A program made the translations under genes and the position numbers. Positions 49,734-58,693 of a stretch of 64,000 nt of DNA are shown here, piece by piece. The DNA comes from Nocardioides zhouii (GTDB lineage Bacteria > Actinomycetota > Actinomycetes > Propionibacteriales > Nocardioidaceae): NCBI RefSeq assembly GCF_004137345.1, contig NZ_SDWV01000016.1:44159-108158 (forward strand), written 5' to 3'. Within the stretch, counting starts at the first letter, position 1, and the number at the start of each line of letters is the position of its first letter. The notes under the pieces are model-generated. The model had not been told where the DNA came from and ran no database searches. It was given only the letters and a program-made list of their open reading frames with translations.

Positions 49734-50361
49734 GTTCTCGACCGCCGTTTGTCCGCAATTGTAAGCAGCCGACGCGAGGCTCAGGGCCCGCGAGGGCTGT
49801 AGATGCGTCGTAAACGAATCTGGATCCGCCGGGACCTTCGGGGACGAACTGAGCCCTGGGTGGACGTCGCTTCGGCGGCTTCTGAGGCAACGACCTCTGG
49901 TTCGATGACCCAGAGGTCGACAGCGCCAGCGATCTGCTGCGGGTCGGGATGCCTCGCGGCGTAGTTCCCGCGTCGCCATCCCGCGTCCGGTTTGATTGTT
50001 GGGGGCTGACGGACGCTTCGGAAGCAAGCCTCGCCACGGGGTCTTCAGTCGCTGGAAGGTCTCCGGGGAACGTCCCGGTCCCGGCGACGACCACCGGACG
50101 GGTGTACCGGGACGTCCGGATGATCGCGCGGCTGATGACCAGCGCCGCTCCCGATCGGCGTTCGGCTCGCGGGACGTGCGGACAAGTTGACGTGAATACT
50201 CAGAATGCCCGGTCGCTCGTTTGCACTACGGCGCAACGCGTGACTGAGGACACAGGTCACTCTGTTCGTCTATAGGAACACGGACAGCGCGATGTACATC
50301 GCCTTGCGCGGCTCATTAGGGGCAAGGCTGCGACCGCAAGCGCTCCTGCGGAGGCCCGCGA
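49734..50361. other. Gene-free stretch right of the element
   Basis: About 630 bp without a supported gene. It contains a short inverted repeat CGACCTCTGG (49891-49900) / CCAGAGGTCG (49910-49919) whose right arm equals the first 10 bases of the attachment core. Confidence 0.45.
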
Positions 50362-50412
50362 GTGAATCGCCCTGGGTCTGATGGAGTCTCCATCAGACCC
50401 AGGGCGATTCAC
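50362..50412. repeat. Perfect 51-bp palindrome at the edge of an IS3-type fragment
   Basis: Arms of 25 bp (50362-50386 and 50388-50412) are exact reverse complements around a single T. The right arm runs straight into the transposase remnant. It looks like the product of an inverted duplication during IS loss, or two IS ends joined head to head. Confidence 0.85.
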
Positions 50413-50632
50413 CCCGTGGGAGAACCCGTTCGTGGAGTCCTTCAACAGCCGTGCCCGCGACGAGCTCTTCAACGTCGAGGAATTCGCTACCCTGCACGAA
50501 GCCCAGGTCATCGTCGAGGCCTGGAGAATCGAATACAACACCTACCGGCCGCACCCCTCGCTGGGAGATCTCACCCCCGGCGAGTACGCAGCCACCTGGA
50601 CCAGCAACAACCCAACAGAACCCTCATATTGA
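50405..50632 (+). pseudogene. IS3-family transposase (InsF/rve) C-terminal fragment
   Basis: About 75 codons: WENPFVESFNSRARDELFN, then VIVEAWRIEYNTYRPHPSLG and LTPGEYA. This is the end of an rve integrase-core transposase, from the catalytic Glu of VESF onward. The two Asp residues and the OrfA partner are missing, so it is inactive. The 51-bp palindrome replaces the rest. Confidence 0.88.
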
Positions 50633-50709
50633 GTGGACCAGTTCAAAGGGTCCCACCAGGGGGGCCCCATGATTCCGTTCGACGCGCACGCCGCACAAGG
50701 AGGTAGACG

Positions 50710-52047
50710 ATGACGTCTCCTGAGTCAGTCCTCGCGGAGTTGCGCGCATCCCTCGAGTGCCAGGTCATCGGCAGGGACGACACCGACTACGACGGCGCTC
50801 GCCGGGTGTGGAACGGTGCGTTTGATCGATCCCCGCTGGCGGTGGTTCGCCCGTCCGTCGTGGAAGATGTCCAACGAACCGTCGCGACAGCCCGCGACTC
50901 TGGACTCACGCTGGCGGTGCGCGGAGGCGGACATAGCCTTGCAGGTTTCTCCACTTGCGACGATGGCATCGTGCTCGACCTCGCGGGCTTCGATGAGGTG
51001 CAAGTCGACGTGGCCCGGGCTCGCGTGCGCGTGCCCGGTGGTGCCTTGCTTCACGACCTCGATTCGGCCACCGTCCCGGTCAATTCCGTCGTTCCCGCTG
51101 GCGTGGTCTCGCACACCGGAGTGGGCGGGCTCACTCTTGGTGGGGGAATGGGGTGGAACAGTCGTCGCTACGGGTTGACGATCGACAACCTTCTCTCCGT
51201 GGATCTCGTCACCGCTGACGCAACCTGGCGCAAGGTCGACGCGGAGTCCGACCCGGAGTTGTTCTGGGCCATCCGGGGTGGCGGTGGCAACTTCGGAGTC
51301 GTCACGTGGTTCGAATTTGGAATGCGCGAGCTGGGCTCCCCCTGTGTGGTCACGAGCGCCTACCCCACGTCCGCCGCCGACCGGGTCCTGGGAGACCTGG
51401 CCGGCATCGCGAGCGATCTCCCCAGGGATCAAACCGTCGGATTGTTGATGTCACGAGATGAGCTCAGGGTGAAATCTGTCTGGTTCGGTGACACGGCCAC
51501 CGCCGAGACCCGCCTGGGCCCGATGACTAGGTTGGGTGGTCAGCGTGGTGAATCGGCGACCAGCACGTTCACGGAGCTGCAACACGCCTCTGACGAGTCA
51601 GTCGCCTGGGGGATCTGCTGCTACTCCAAGGGCGGTTTCGTCTCGAGGCTCGACGATGGCTTCATCTCTCTCATGACCCGACAGATCGCCGCAGCACCAA
51701 CCGCCGAGTGCGACGTCTACATGATCCAGCTCGGCGGAGCCGTCGCTGACGTCGATGACGACGAGGCCGCGTACTCAGGTAGGTCCAACCCCTACTACTA
51801 CGTCGTGACAGGGTCCTGGGACGGACCTGAGGATCGAGGAGCCGCCGTGCAATGGGGCCGCGAAACTGCCGCCCTGTTCGGCCAAGCGTCGGGCGTGACC
51901 TCGAACTACGTCAACGAACAGTCCGATAGCAGCCAAGACTTCGTGGAGCATGCCTACGGCGAGAAGAAGTACCAGCGCCTCGTCGAGGTCAAACGGCGGA
52001 CCGATCCCACAAACCTGTTCCGCCTCAACCAGAACATCGCCCCCTGA
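50710..52047 (+). CDS. FAD-linked oxidase (BBE-like), copy 1
   Basis: 445 aa from an ATG with an AAGGAGG site. FAD_binding_4 motifs: PLAVVRPSVVEDVQRTVATAR, VRGGGHSLAGFSTCDDGIVLDL, SHTGVGGLTLGGGMGW and LLSVDLVTADA; the BBE tail ends YGEKKYQRLVEVKRRTDPTNLFRLNQNI. The His in GGGH is the usual covalent FAD site; a Cys that would make a second bond is not visible in the VVSHTGVGG loop. Substrates of this family are often sugars or phenolics. Its 3' end abuts the truncated end of an M4 peptidase pseudogene. Confidence 0.9.
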   Translation: MTSPESVLAELRASLECQVIGRDDTDYDGARRVWNGAFDRSPLAVVRPSVVEDVQRTVATARDSGLTLAVRGGGHSLAGFSTCDDGIVLDLAGFDEVQVDVARARVRVPGGALLHDLDSATVPVNSVVPAGVVSHTGVGGLTLGGGMGWNSRRYGLTIDNLLSVDLVTADATWRKVDAESDPELFWAIRGGGGNFGVVTWFEFGMRELGSPCVVTSAYPTSAADRVLGDLAGIASDLPRDQTVGLLMSRDELRVKSVWFGDTATAETRLGPMTRLGGQRGESATSTFTELQHASDESVAWGICCYSKGGFVSRLDDGFISLMTRQIAAAPTAECDVYMIQLGGAVADVDDDEAAYSGRSNPYYYVVTGSWDGPEDRGAAVQWGRETAALFGQASGVTSNYVNEQSDSSQDFVEHAYGEKKYQRLVEVKRRTDPTNLFRLNQNIAP

Positions 52048-52049
52048 CG

Positions 52050-53773
52050 AGTCGTTGTCGAGGGTCCAGGTGCAGTCACCGTTGTTCCCGTAGGGGTGGG
52101 GGGTCTCGAACGGGATCTGGGCGGTGTCGTCGTCGCCGACGCACGGCGGCGGCGGCGGCAGTGCGGGCTCGCCACCCTGGTGGACGCCTACTGCGCCCCA
52201 TGCGTTGTTGATGCTCTTTCGCGGGCCCTTGGCCACCGAGACGGTTGCGTTGCGTTGCGGGCATCGCAGAAGTTGGCGTACTCGGTCAGGCTGGTGACTG
52301 CCTGGTAGAAGATCTGCTCTGCACGCGCCAGACCGATCGCATTGACAGTGGTCGCGCAGTCAGCGACATCGGTGTGCCCGCCCGAGCCGCCGACGTCACA
52401 GCCCGCGTTGCGTCCACCGACGACCGCGAGGCAGTAGGCGTGGTTGGGGATGCCGCTGTTGGTGTGCACCCCACCGTTGTCCGAGCTGCTGGTAGACCGC
52501 TCCGAGTAGTGGTCGGGTCGCCGACGGCCTTGGGGTCGCCCATGTTCCGGAAACCGGCTTCGGCACCACCGTACACGCCGGCCGGGATGACGTCCTCACC
52601 GATGAGCCAGTCCGGCTCGGCGGCGGGGTCCAGCGCGCGCTGGTCGGCGTAGAACTCGGCAGTGTTGCCCATCATGTCGCTGAACGACTTATTGAGCGCT
52701 CCCGACTCGTTCTCGTAGATCAGGCCGGAGGTGAACTCCGTGACGCCGTGGGTCAGCTCATGGCCAGCGACATCGAGCCCACCGGACAGGGCCAGCCAGT
52801 TGACGCCGTCGCCGTCGCCGTAGGTCATCTGGGTGCCGTTCCAGAACGCGTTGCAGTAGCCGGCGTCGTAGTGGACGGTCGAGATGATCGGCATCCCGGC
52901 GTCGTCGATGCTGTTGCGGCTGTAGGTGTCGGCGTAGAAGTCGTCGACCACGTTGGCGTAGTAGTGCGCGTCCACCCCGGGCCGCCGGCTCGGACTCGGG
53001 TCAAGCGGAACCTCGGTGTCCCAGATGTCGTTGTCGTCAGTCATCATCGTGCCCGGCGACGCCTTCATGTTCCCGGCGTCGTAGGTCTTCTGACGTCCGT
53101 CAGCCGACTGCAGCTGGAATCGATCACCGGTCGGGGTCGTGTCGATGGTCTTGGTGTCTCCCTTGACCCCGGTGCCTTCACCCTCAGCAATGGCATTGAA
53201 GCGGTTCAAGACCGCACCCGTCGCTGCATCCACCCACAGGACCCAGCGCGTGGTTAACCGCGCCGTCTCCACCTCGTAGTACAGGTTCCCGCTACGGGGG
53301 TTGATGTGCAGTGACGTGGTGCGGTTCCCCTGCGCGCCGAGGAGTTCCGTGGCGACCTATAGTGCGTCTGAGGGGGCGAGCTGCAGCGAGTTGGCAGGCC
53401 GCAGACCCGTGAAGTGGGCGCCGATGACCGTGGTGATCCCGGTAGCGTCCTTCAGCACTGTGACCTGTCCGTCGAGCACATCTGCACCGTCGACAACCTG
53501 CTGGTAGCGCGTCTGGGTCGTGCCGTCAGCGAATCGGGACCGCCAGATCTCCTCTACGTCGCCCGGCACTCGGTAGGCGGCAGCTTCGTCGCCTTGGAGG
53601 GTGAATGAGCCTTCAGCGGACGAGCTCGCAGTTGACGGCTGCGCGGCGGCGCCGGGTGCTGCGGCGGTGGACGGTAGCGCGACCATGGAGCTCGTGTCCG
53701 CACGGGTAGAGGTCGGCTGGGCAGGGGCCGGATCCCGATAGCGGTTGCCGGACCTCTTCGAAGACGACCACAA
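52050..53773 (-). pseudogene. Broken secreted M4 (thermolysin-like) metallopeptidase
   Basis: On the minus strand the propeptide FTP-like part (53773-53360, VIGAHFTGLRPANSLQLAPSDAL) runs into an in-frame TAG at 53357-53359. The reading resumes as VLWVDAATGAVLNRF and includes the catalytic VAGHELTHGVTEF and NESGALNKSFSDMMGN. A 1-base deletion near 52514 shifts the frame (GDP then HYSER... expected), and an ACGCA duplication near 52246-52258 shifts it again. The C-terminal domain is cut at about 52050. No signal peptide remains at the 5' end. The gene cannot make active enzyme. Confidence 0.88.
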
Positions 53774-53784
53774 TCGACGGTGTG

Positions 53785-56547
53785 ATGTCTTCTGCGCAGA
53801 GCACGGTCGGGCGCGATTCGGAGCTCGCTTTGATCGGGGCGTTCCTGGAACGGGCCGGCGGAGGTTTGACCGCTCTGCTCATCGAGGGAGAGGTCGGCAT
53901 CGGCAAATCCTGGCTGTGGCGGGAGTCCGTACGTGCGGCCGAAGAGCGTGGGTATCGCGTACTCGCCTGCCAGCCTACGGAGAGCGAGGCCGGGGTGGGC
54001 TTCGCGGGCCTGATCGACCTTCTGAGCTCGTGGGTGGACGATGACCCGACCGATCTGCCGGAGCCGCAACGACGGGCGCTCGATGCGGCTCTGATGCGCA
54101 GGTCGACGGAGGCACCTGTGGGTCAGGGTGCCGTTGCCGTCGCGCTGTTCAGTGTCCTTCGCCTGCTTGCTCGCGCGGCGCCCACCATAGTCGCTATCGA
54201 TGATCCTCATTGGCTCGACGTGCCGACCAGGCAGGCACTCGGGTTCGCGCTGCGTCGCCTCGAAGCCGAGCCGATCGCGGTCATCATCACGCGGCGTAAG
54301 GACTGGCGGGCTGACGCGCTCCTCGAGCACGTTCCGGTGACTCGGCTCGCGGTTTCGCCGCTGTCGCTGGGCGCGACGTACCAGCTCGTGCACGCTCGGC
54401 TCGGCGTCACGCTCGCGCGGCCGGCGCTCGTGCGGGTGCATGAGACGTCGCGGGGCAATCCGTTCTTCAGCCTCGAACTCGCGCGAACGTGGATCGACCG
54501 AGGCGGGGTGGCCGACGTCGGGCACCTTCCCGTGCCGGAGCGTCTCGGCGACCTGCTTCCCAGACGCTTGGAGGATCTGCCCGAGCGCACCCGGCGGGTC
54601 TTGCTCCTCACGGCTGCGATGGCGGGACCGAGCGTGGGGCAACTACAGGAGGCGATGGGCCGCCCGGTCGAGCATGACGTCGCCCGGGCGGAGACGGCGG
54701 GAGTCATCGACTCCAGCGACGGGACTGTGAGGTTCACCCATCCACTGATGGCTGCCACGGTGTATGACGCCGCGACGGCAGCGCAGCGGCGGATGGTGCA
54801 TCGGGAGCTGGCCGACGTTGTCCAGGATCCCGAAGAACGGGCCCGGCACCTCTCGCTCTCCTCACTCGAACCCGACGAGGCGCTGGCTGCGGCCCTCGAC
54901 GACGCGTCCGCCCGCGTGGCCCGGCGGGGTGCAACAGACGTGGCGGCAACCTTCGCCGAGCGGGCTCTTGAGTTCACTCCCCTGGGCGAGCACGACGCGA
55001 CTTTCCGGCGCGCGATGGCGGCGGGCGTGTACGCGCTGGCCGCCGGTGACCGGTCCCGCGCCCGGGCCCTCTTCGAACGTGCCGTCGCCGATGCGCCCCC
55101 CGGCCCAGGACGAGCAGGGGCGCTGCGGTGGCTGGCAGAGCTCTCTACCCCGCTTGGCCACGGCCTCGCCCTGTGCGACCGAGCGCTCCTGGATGCCGGC
55201 ACGGATGCGGCCGTCGCCAGCCGGATCCACCGGACCAAAGGAGCGATCGCCTACTTCCTCGGCGACGTACCGGCGGCCGAGCACCACGCCGGTCTCGGCG
55301 TCGAGCTTGCGGAGCGCAGCGGCGACGACCAGGCGCTGGGCATGGCCATCGCCGAACTGGCCCACTGGACCTTCTGCGGCGGTGGAGGTGTACGCCGCGA
55401 TCTCTTCGAGCGCGCGGTCGCACTCGATGGGTCGGCCGGGGCATCCTCTCCGCGCAGTCACCTGGCCAAGGTCGTGATGGACAACGACGGACACGACGAG
55501 GCCCGCGAGTTCCTCACGTTGCTGCTGGACGAGACCATGGAGACCGGCGATCTGTACGCGGCATCGACGCACCTGTTCCATCTGGCCGAGCTCGACGTGT
55601 GGGCCGCAGAGTGGCTCGGCGCGATCAGGCACGCTAGGGAGAGCCTTCAGCTACGACAGCACCTCGACCAGTCGGGTGCGCCTCTGTACGCCGAGGCGAT
55701 GGCGCGGGCGTGCCTCGGTGATGTCGACGAGGCCCGAAGCTTGGCTGAGGCCGGTCTGGTGGAAGCGCGGCGCGCGGAGGACGTGGTCTTCTGCATGCAG
55801 AACCTGCATGTGCTCGGGTTTGTCGAGCTGTCGCTCGGCAACCACGAGGCCGCTCGAGCCCTGCTGGGCGAGGCGACCGATCTGATGCGGCCGCGCTGGA
55901 ATCGGGAGTTCGGCGACTGCCATATGGTCCCTGACGAGATTGAGGCTCTCGTCGCGCTCGGTGAGCTGGCGCGGGCCGAGGACCTTGTGGGGTGGATGGA
56001 CGAGGTCGCCCGAGCGACCCAGAGGGCTTGGACGGTGGCCACCGGTGCCCGGTCCCGGGCACTGGTCCAGGCGGCCAGGAACGACCTCGACGGGGCAGAC
56101 GCAAGCCTCGAACGGGCGCTGACGGCGCACGAGCGGCTGCCGATGCCCCTCGAGCTCGGCCGGACGCTCCTGATCCGCGGCATCGTTCAGCGCAGGATGA
56201 AACGTCGAGCGGTCGCCCGCGAGACGCTCGGGCGGGCCCTCGCTCTGTTCGAGGGTTGCGGCGCGACCCTGTGGGCCGGGCGGGCGCGCTCGGAGATCGC
56301 ACGCCTCGGCGTGCGATCAACCGCCCAGGTCGACCTGACTCCGGTCGAGCGGCGGATCGCGGCGCTGGTCGCTCAGGGATGTACCAATGGCGAGATCGGC
56401 GCGGCGCTTTCGTTGAGCAGGAAGACGGTCGAGGCAAACCTCTCGCGGTCCTACAGGAAGCTGGGCGTCCGCTCCCGGGCGGAGCTCGTAGCGAGGATGT
56501 CGGTCCCGCGTGAGTCGACCTCGACCCCTGGCGCCACGAGAGCCTGA
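53785..56547 (+). CDS. LAL-type LuxR-family transcriptional regulator with AAA ATPase domain
   Basis: 920 aa from an ATG (a GTG lies one codon before). An N-terminal ATPase has Walker A LIEGEVGIGKSWLW and Walker B TIVAIDDPHWLD. A long TPR-like helical middle (about 340-840) follows. The C-terminal LuxR helix-turn-helix reads LTPVERRIAALVAQGCTNGEIGAALSLSRKTVEANLSRSYRKLGVRS. Such regulators sense small molecules, with ATP, and activate nearby genes; the DUF4242-like and FAD-oxidase genes immediately downstream are likely targets. Confidence 0.93.
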   Translation: MSSAQSTVGRDSELALIGAFLERAGGGLTALLIEGEVGIGKSWLWRESVRAAEERGYRVLACQPTESEAGVGFAGLIDLLSSWVDDDPTDLPEPQRRALDAALMRRSTEAPVGQGAVAVALFSVLRLLARAAPTIVAIDDPHWLDVPTRQALGFALRRLEAEPIAVIITRRKDWRADALLEHVPVTRLAVSPLSLGATYQLVHARLGVTLARPALVRVHETSRGNPFFSLELARTWIDRGGVADVGHLPVPERLGDLLPRRLEDLPERTRRVLLLTAAMAGPSVGQLQEAMGRPVEHDVARAETAGVIDSSDGTVRFTHPLMAATVYDAATAAQRRMVHRELADVVQDPEERARHLSLSSLEPDEALAAALDDASARVARRGATDVAATFAERALEFTPLGEHDATFRRAMAAGVYALAAGDRSRARALFERAVADAPPGPGRAGALRWLAELSTPLGHGLALCDRALLDAGTDAAVASRIHRTKGAIAYFLGDVPAAEHHAGLGVELAERSGDDQALGMAIAELAHWTFCGGGGVRRDLFERAVALDGSAGASSPRSHLAKVVMDNDGHDEAREFLTLLLDETMETGDLYAASTHLFHLAELDVWAAEWLGAIRHARESLQLRQHLDQSGAPLYAEAMARACLGDVDEARSLAEAGLVEARRAEDVVFCMQNLHVLGFVELSLGNHEAARALLGEATDLMRPRWNREFGDCHMVPDEIEALVALGELARAEDLVGWMDEVARATQRAWTVATGARSRALVQAARNDLDGADASLERALTAHERLPMPLELGRTLLIRGIVQRRMKRRAVARETLGRALALFEGCGATLWAGRARSEIARLGVRSTAQVDLTPVERRIAALVAQGCTNGEIGAALSLSRKTVEANLSRSYRKLGVRSRAELVARMSVPRESTSTPGATRA

Positions 56548-56601
56548 GCTTCGAGGGAGTTCCCCGATTACGGCGCGTGGGCGCCCGCCTACCGTGTTCA
56601 C

Positions 56602-56916
56602 ATGAAGCTTGCCCTGCAGGAGACGTTCCTGATGGAGCGTTACTGGCCCGGCGTCAGGCGCGCAGACCTGGTGACCACAGAGGAGCACCTCTGTCGCGTC
56701 GCGGGCGAGATGACACGCGACGGGATCCCGATCCGGATCTTGAGCTCGACCTGGATCCCAGCCGACGAGGTCGTGCTGACCCTGTTCGAGGCCGGCGAAG
56801 AAGACGACGTGCTGGAGGTCGGTCGTCGCAGCAACTACCCGTTCGACCGCATGCAGCGCGTCGAAGTTGTCACAGGAGCGAGCCGGAGGTGGAGTGGTGA
56901 TGAAGAGCATGTCTGA
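56602..56916 (+). CDS. DUF4242-like small protein
   Basis: 104 aa from an ATG. The pattern MERYWPGVRRADLVTTEEHLCRVAGEMTRDGIPIRILSSTWIPADEVVLTLFEAGEEDDVLEVGRRSNYPFDRMQRVEVV resembles the short ferredoxin-like-fold DUF4242 family (E..WP.V, GxPI..L.S...P.DE.....F.A, and a final PFDRI). Function unknown. Its 3' end overlaps the next gene by 17 bases, so they are co-translated. Confidence 0.7.
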   Translation: MKLALQETFLMERYWPGVRRADLVTTEEHLCRVAGEMTRDGIPIRILSSTWIPADEVVLTLFEAGEEDDVLEVGRRSNYPFDRMQRVEVVTGASRRWSGDEEHV

Positions 56917-58273
56917 GACCAAGGGAGTCGACGCGGCGGGGATCTCGGGACTGCGCGAGGTCATGTTGGGCCAGGTGCTGGCGCCGGCCGACACCGGGTA
57001 CGACGAGGCGCGGCAGGTGTGGAACGGCACCGTCAACCGGAGGCCGGCGCTGATCGCCCGCTGCGAGGACGTAGCCGACGTGCAGCGAGCGCTGGGCTTC
57101 GCGGTGGAGCACGACCTCCCCGTCGCGGTGCGGGGAGGCGGGCACAGCGTCGCCGGCTTCTCGACCTGCGACGCCGGCGTACTCATCGATCTCGGCCTGA
57201 TGCGCACGGTGAGCGTCGATGCCCAGACACGCGTCGCGCGGGCCCAGTCAGGGGCCACTGGCGCCGAGTTCGACCGCGCGACCCAGGAGCACGGTCTCGC
57301 GACAACACTCGGGGTCGTCAGCACGACCGGGATCGCCGGGCTGACGCTCGGCGGCGGGATCGGGTGGCTCATGCGCAAGCACGGGCTCGCGTGCGACAAC
57401 CTGCTTTCGGTCGATCTGGTCACCGCCAACGGCTGCCTGGTCACGGCCAGCGCCGACCAGAACCCGGATCTCTTCTGGGCCCTGAAGGGTGGGGGAGGAA
57501 ATTTCGGCGTCGTCACGTCGTTCGAGTACCGGCTGCATCCGGTCGGTCCGATGGTGTACGGCGGGGGCGTGGCGTACGCACCTGAGCACCGGCGCGTTGT
57601 TTTGGAGTCGTACCGGGAGCTGACCAGGAAGGCCCCGGACGAGCTGACGACCTACGCGGCGATGACCGCGGGTCCGGACGGCTCGCCGGTGGCCGCGATT
57701 GCCGCCTGTTACGCGGGCGATCCGGCCGAGGGTGCACGCCTGCTCGATCCCACCAAGGCTGCGGTCGGCGAGCCGCTGCTTGATGGGCTGGGTCTGCTGA
57801 GCTACATCGAGCAGCAGAGCCGGGTGGACGAGGGATATCCACGCGGTGAGTATCACTACTGGCGCTCGTGCTTCCTTGATGACCTCACCGACGATGTCAT
57901 CGACGTCCTGGTCGATCGGGCCAGCGACGTCCAGGCGCCGCCCGCACTCGAGCTGATCGTGGAGCACATGGGCGGCGCGATCGCGGAGGGTGACGGAGCC
58001 TTCGCGCACCGCGACGCAAAGTACGACGTACTCATCGCAGCCAACTGGACTGACCCGGTCGATCAGGACCGCTGCGTGTCCTGGGCGCGTGACACTGCTG
58101 CGGCACTAGAGCCGCACTCGCGCGGGGGCTACACCAACTACGAGCCCGACGCGGACGGTGCCTACGTGCAGGACGCATACGGCGACCGCTTAGTCCGGCT
58201 CCGCGCGCTGAAGGCTCAATACGACCCGCACAACGTGTTCCACCTGAACCAGAACGTCACACCCGCATCGTGA
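56900..58273 (+). CDS. FAD-linked oxidase (BBE-like), copy 2
   Basis: 457 aa from the ATG at 56900 (another ATG at 56909). Same architecture as the copy at 50710: ALIARCEDVADVQRALGFA, VRGGGHSVAGFSTCDAGVLIDL, TTGIAGLTLGGGIGWLMRKHGLACDNLLSVDLVTANG, LKGGGGNFGVVTSFEYRLHPVG and the BBE tail YGDRLVRLRALKAQYDPHNVFHLNQN. FAD probably bonds to the His of GGGH. It lies behind a LAL regulator and a DUF4242-like gene, forming a likely regulated unit. Confidence 0.92.
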   Translation: MKSMSETKGVDAAGISGLREVMLGQVLAPADTGYDEARQVWNGTVNRRPALIARCEDVADVQRALGFAVEHDLPVAVRGGGHSVAGFSTCDAGVLIDLGLMRTVSVDAQTRVARAQSGATGAEFDRATQEHGLATTLGVVSTTGIAGLTLGGGIGWLMRKHGLACDNLLSVDLVTANGCLVTASADQNPDLFWALKGGGGNFGVVTSFEYRLHPVGPMVYGGGVAYAPEHRRVVLESYRELTRKAPDELTTYAAMTAGPDGSPVAAIAACYAGDPAEGARLLDPTKAAVGEPLLDGLGLLSYIEQQSRVDEGYPRGEYHYWRSCFLDDLTDDVIDVLVDRASDVQAPPALELIVEHMGGAIAEGDGAFAHRDAKYDVLIAANWTDPVDQDRCVSWARDTAAALEPHSRGGYTNYEPDADGAYVQDAYGDRLVRLRALKAQYDPHNVFHLNQNVTPAS

Positions 58274-58693
58274 GTCAGGCCCGACAATCTGACCTTGCCG
58301 TGTCGTGGTCTGAGAGTGTCCACCCCGGATTCATCGCCGTAACAACGGTCGTGTCGTCAGCGTGTCAAATCATTGCGGTTGGCTTCATCTTTTCCGTTCT
58401 TGATGCGTGGCTTGAGAACGGTCCAATTTCGGGCCCGTCGAAGCCTCGTTCGAGTGGTGCGTGCAATTTGTGAGTAGGGCACGCCGCAGGTAGCGATGGC
58501 GCCGCCTGCGCTCCGCTCGATAGCCTGCGGCAAGGCGGCCATCGTGGGGTCGAGTCCCCGGTCGAGGTTGTGCCGGCTCACAACCCGGAACCGGACTGTC
58601 TCTGGCGACTTGACGGCGTCTCCGACTCCGACACTCGCGGGCAACGGAAGGAGCGCGGGCACCAGGGGCGGGCGGTTGCTTTACCATGAGCGG
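58274..58693. other. Intergenic region without a supported gene
   Basis: 420 bp between the FAD oxidase and the amidase. Open frames here have no domain or ribosome site. No clear terminator or repeat was seen. Confidence 0.45.

Noticed and set aside
49515..50027. A 170-codon minus-strand frame containing the string FVAGAGFEPATSG
   Set aside because: This string is the antisense translation of the tRNA-fMet 3' end in attR, a well known annotation artefact; the rest has no domain.
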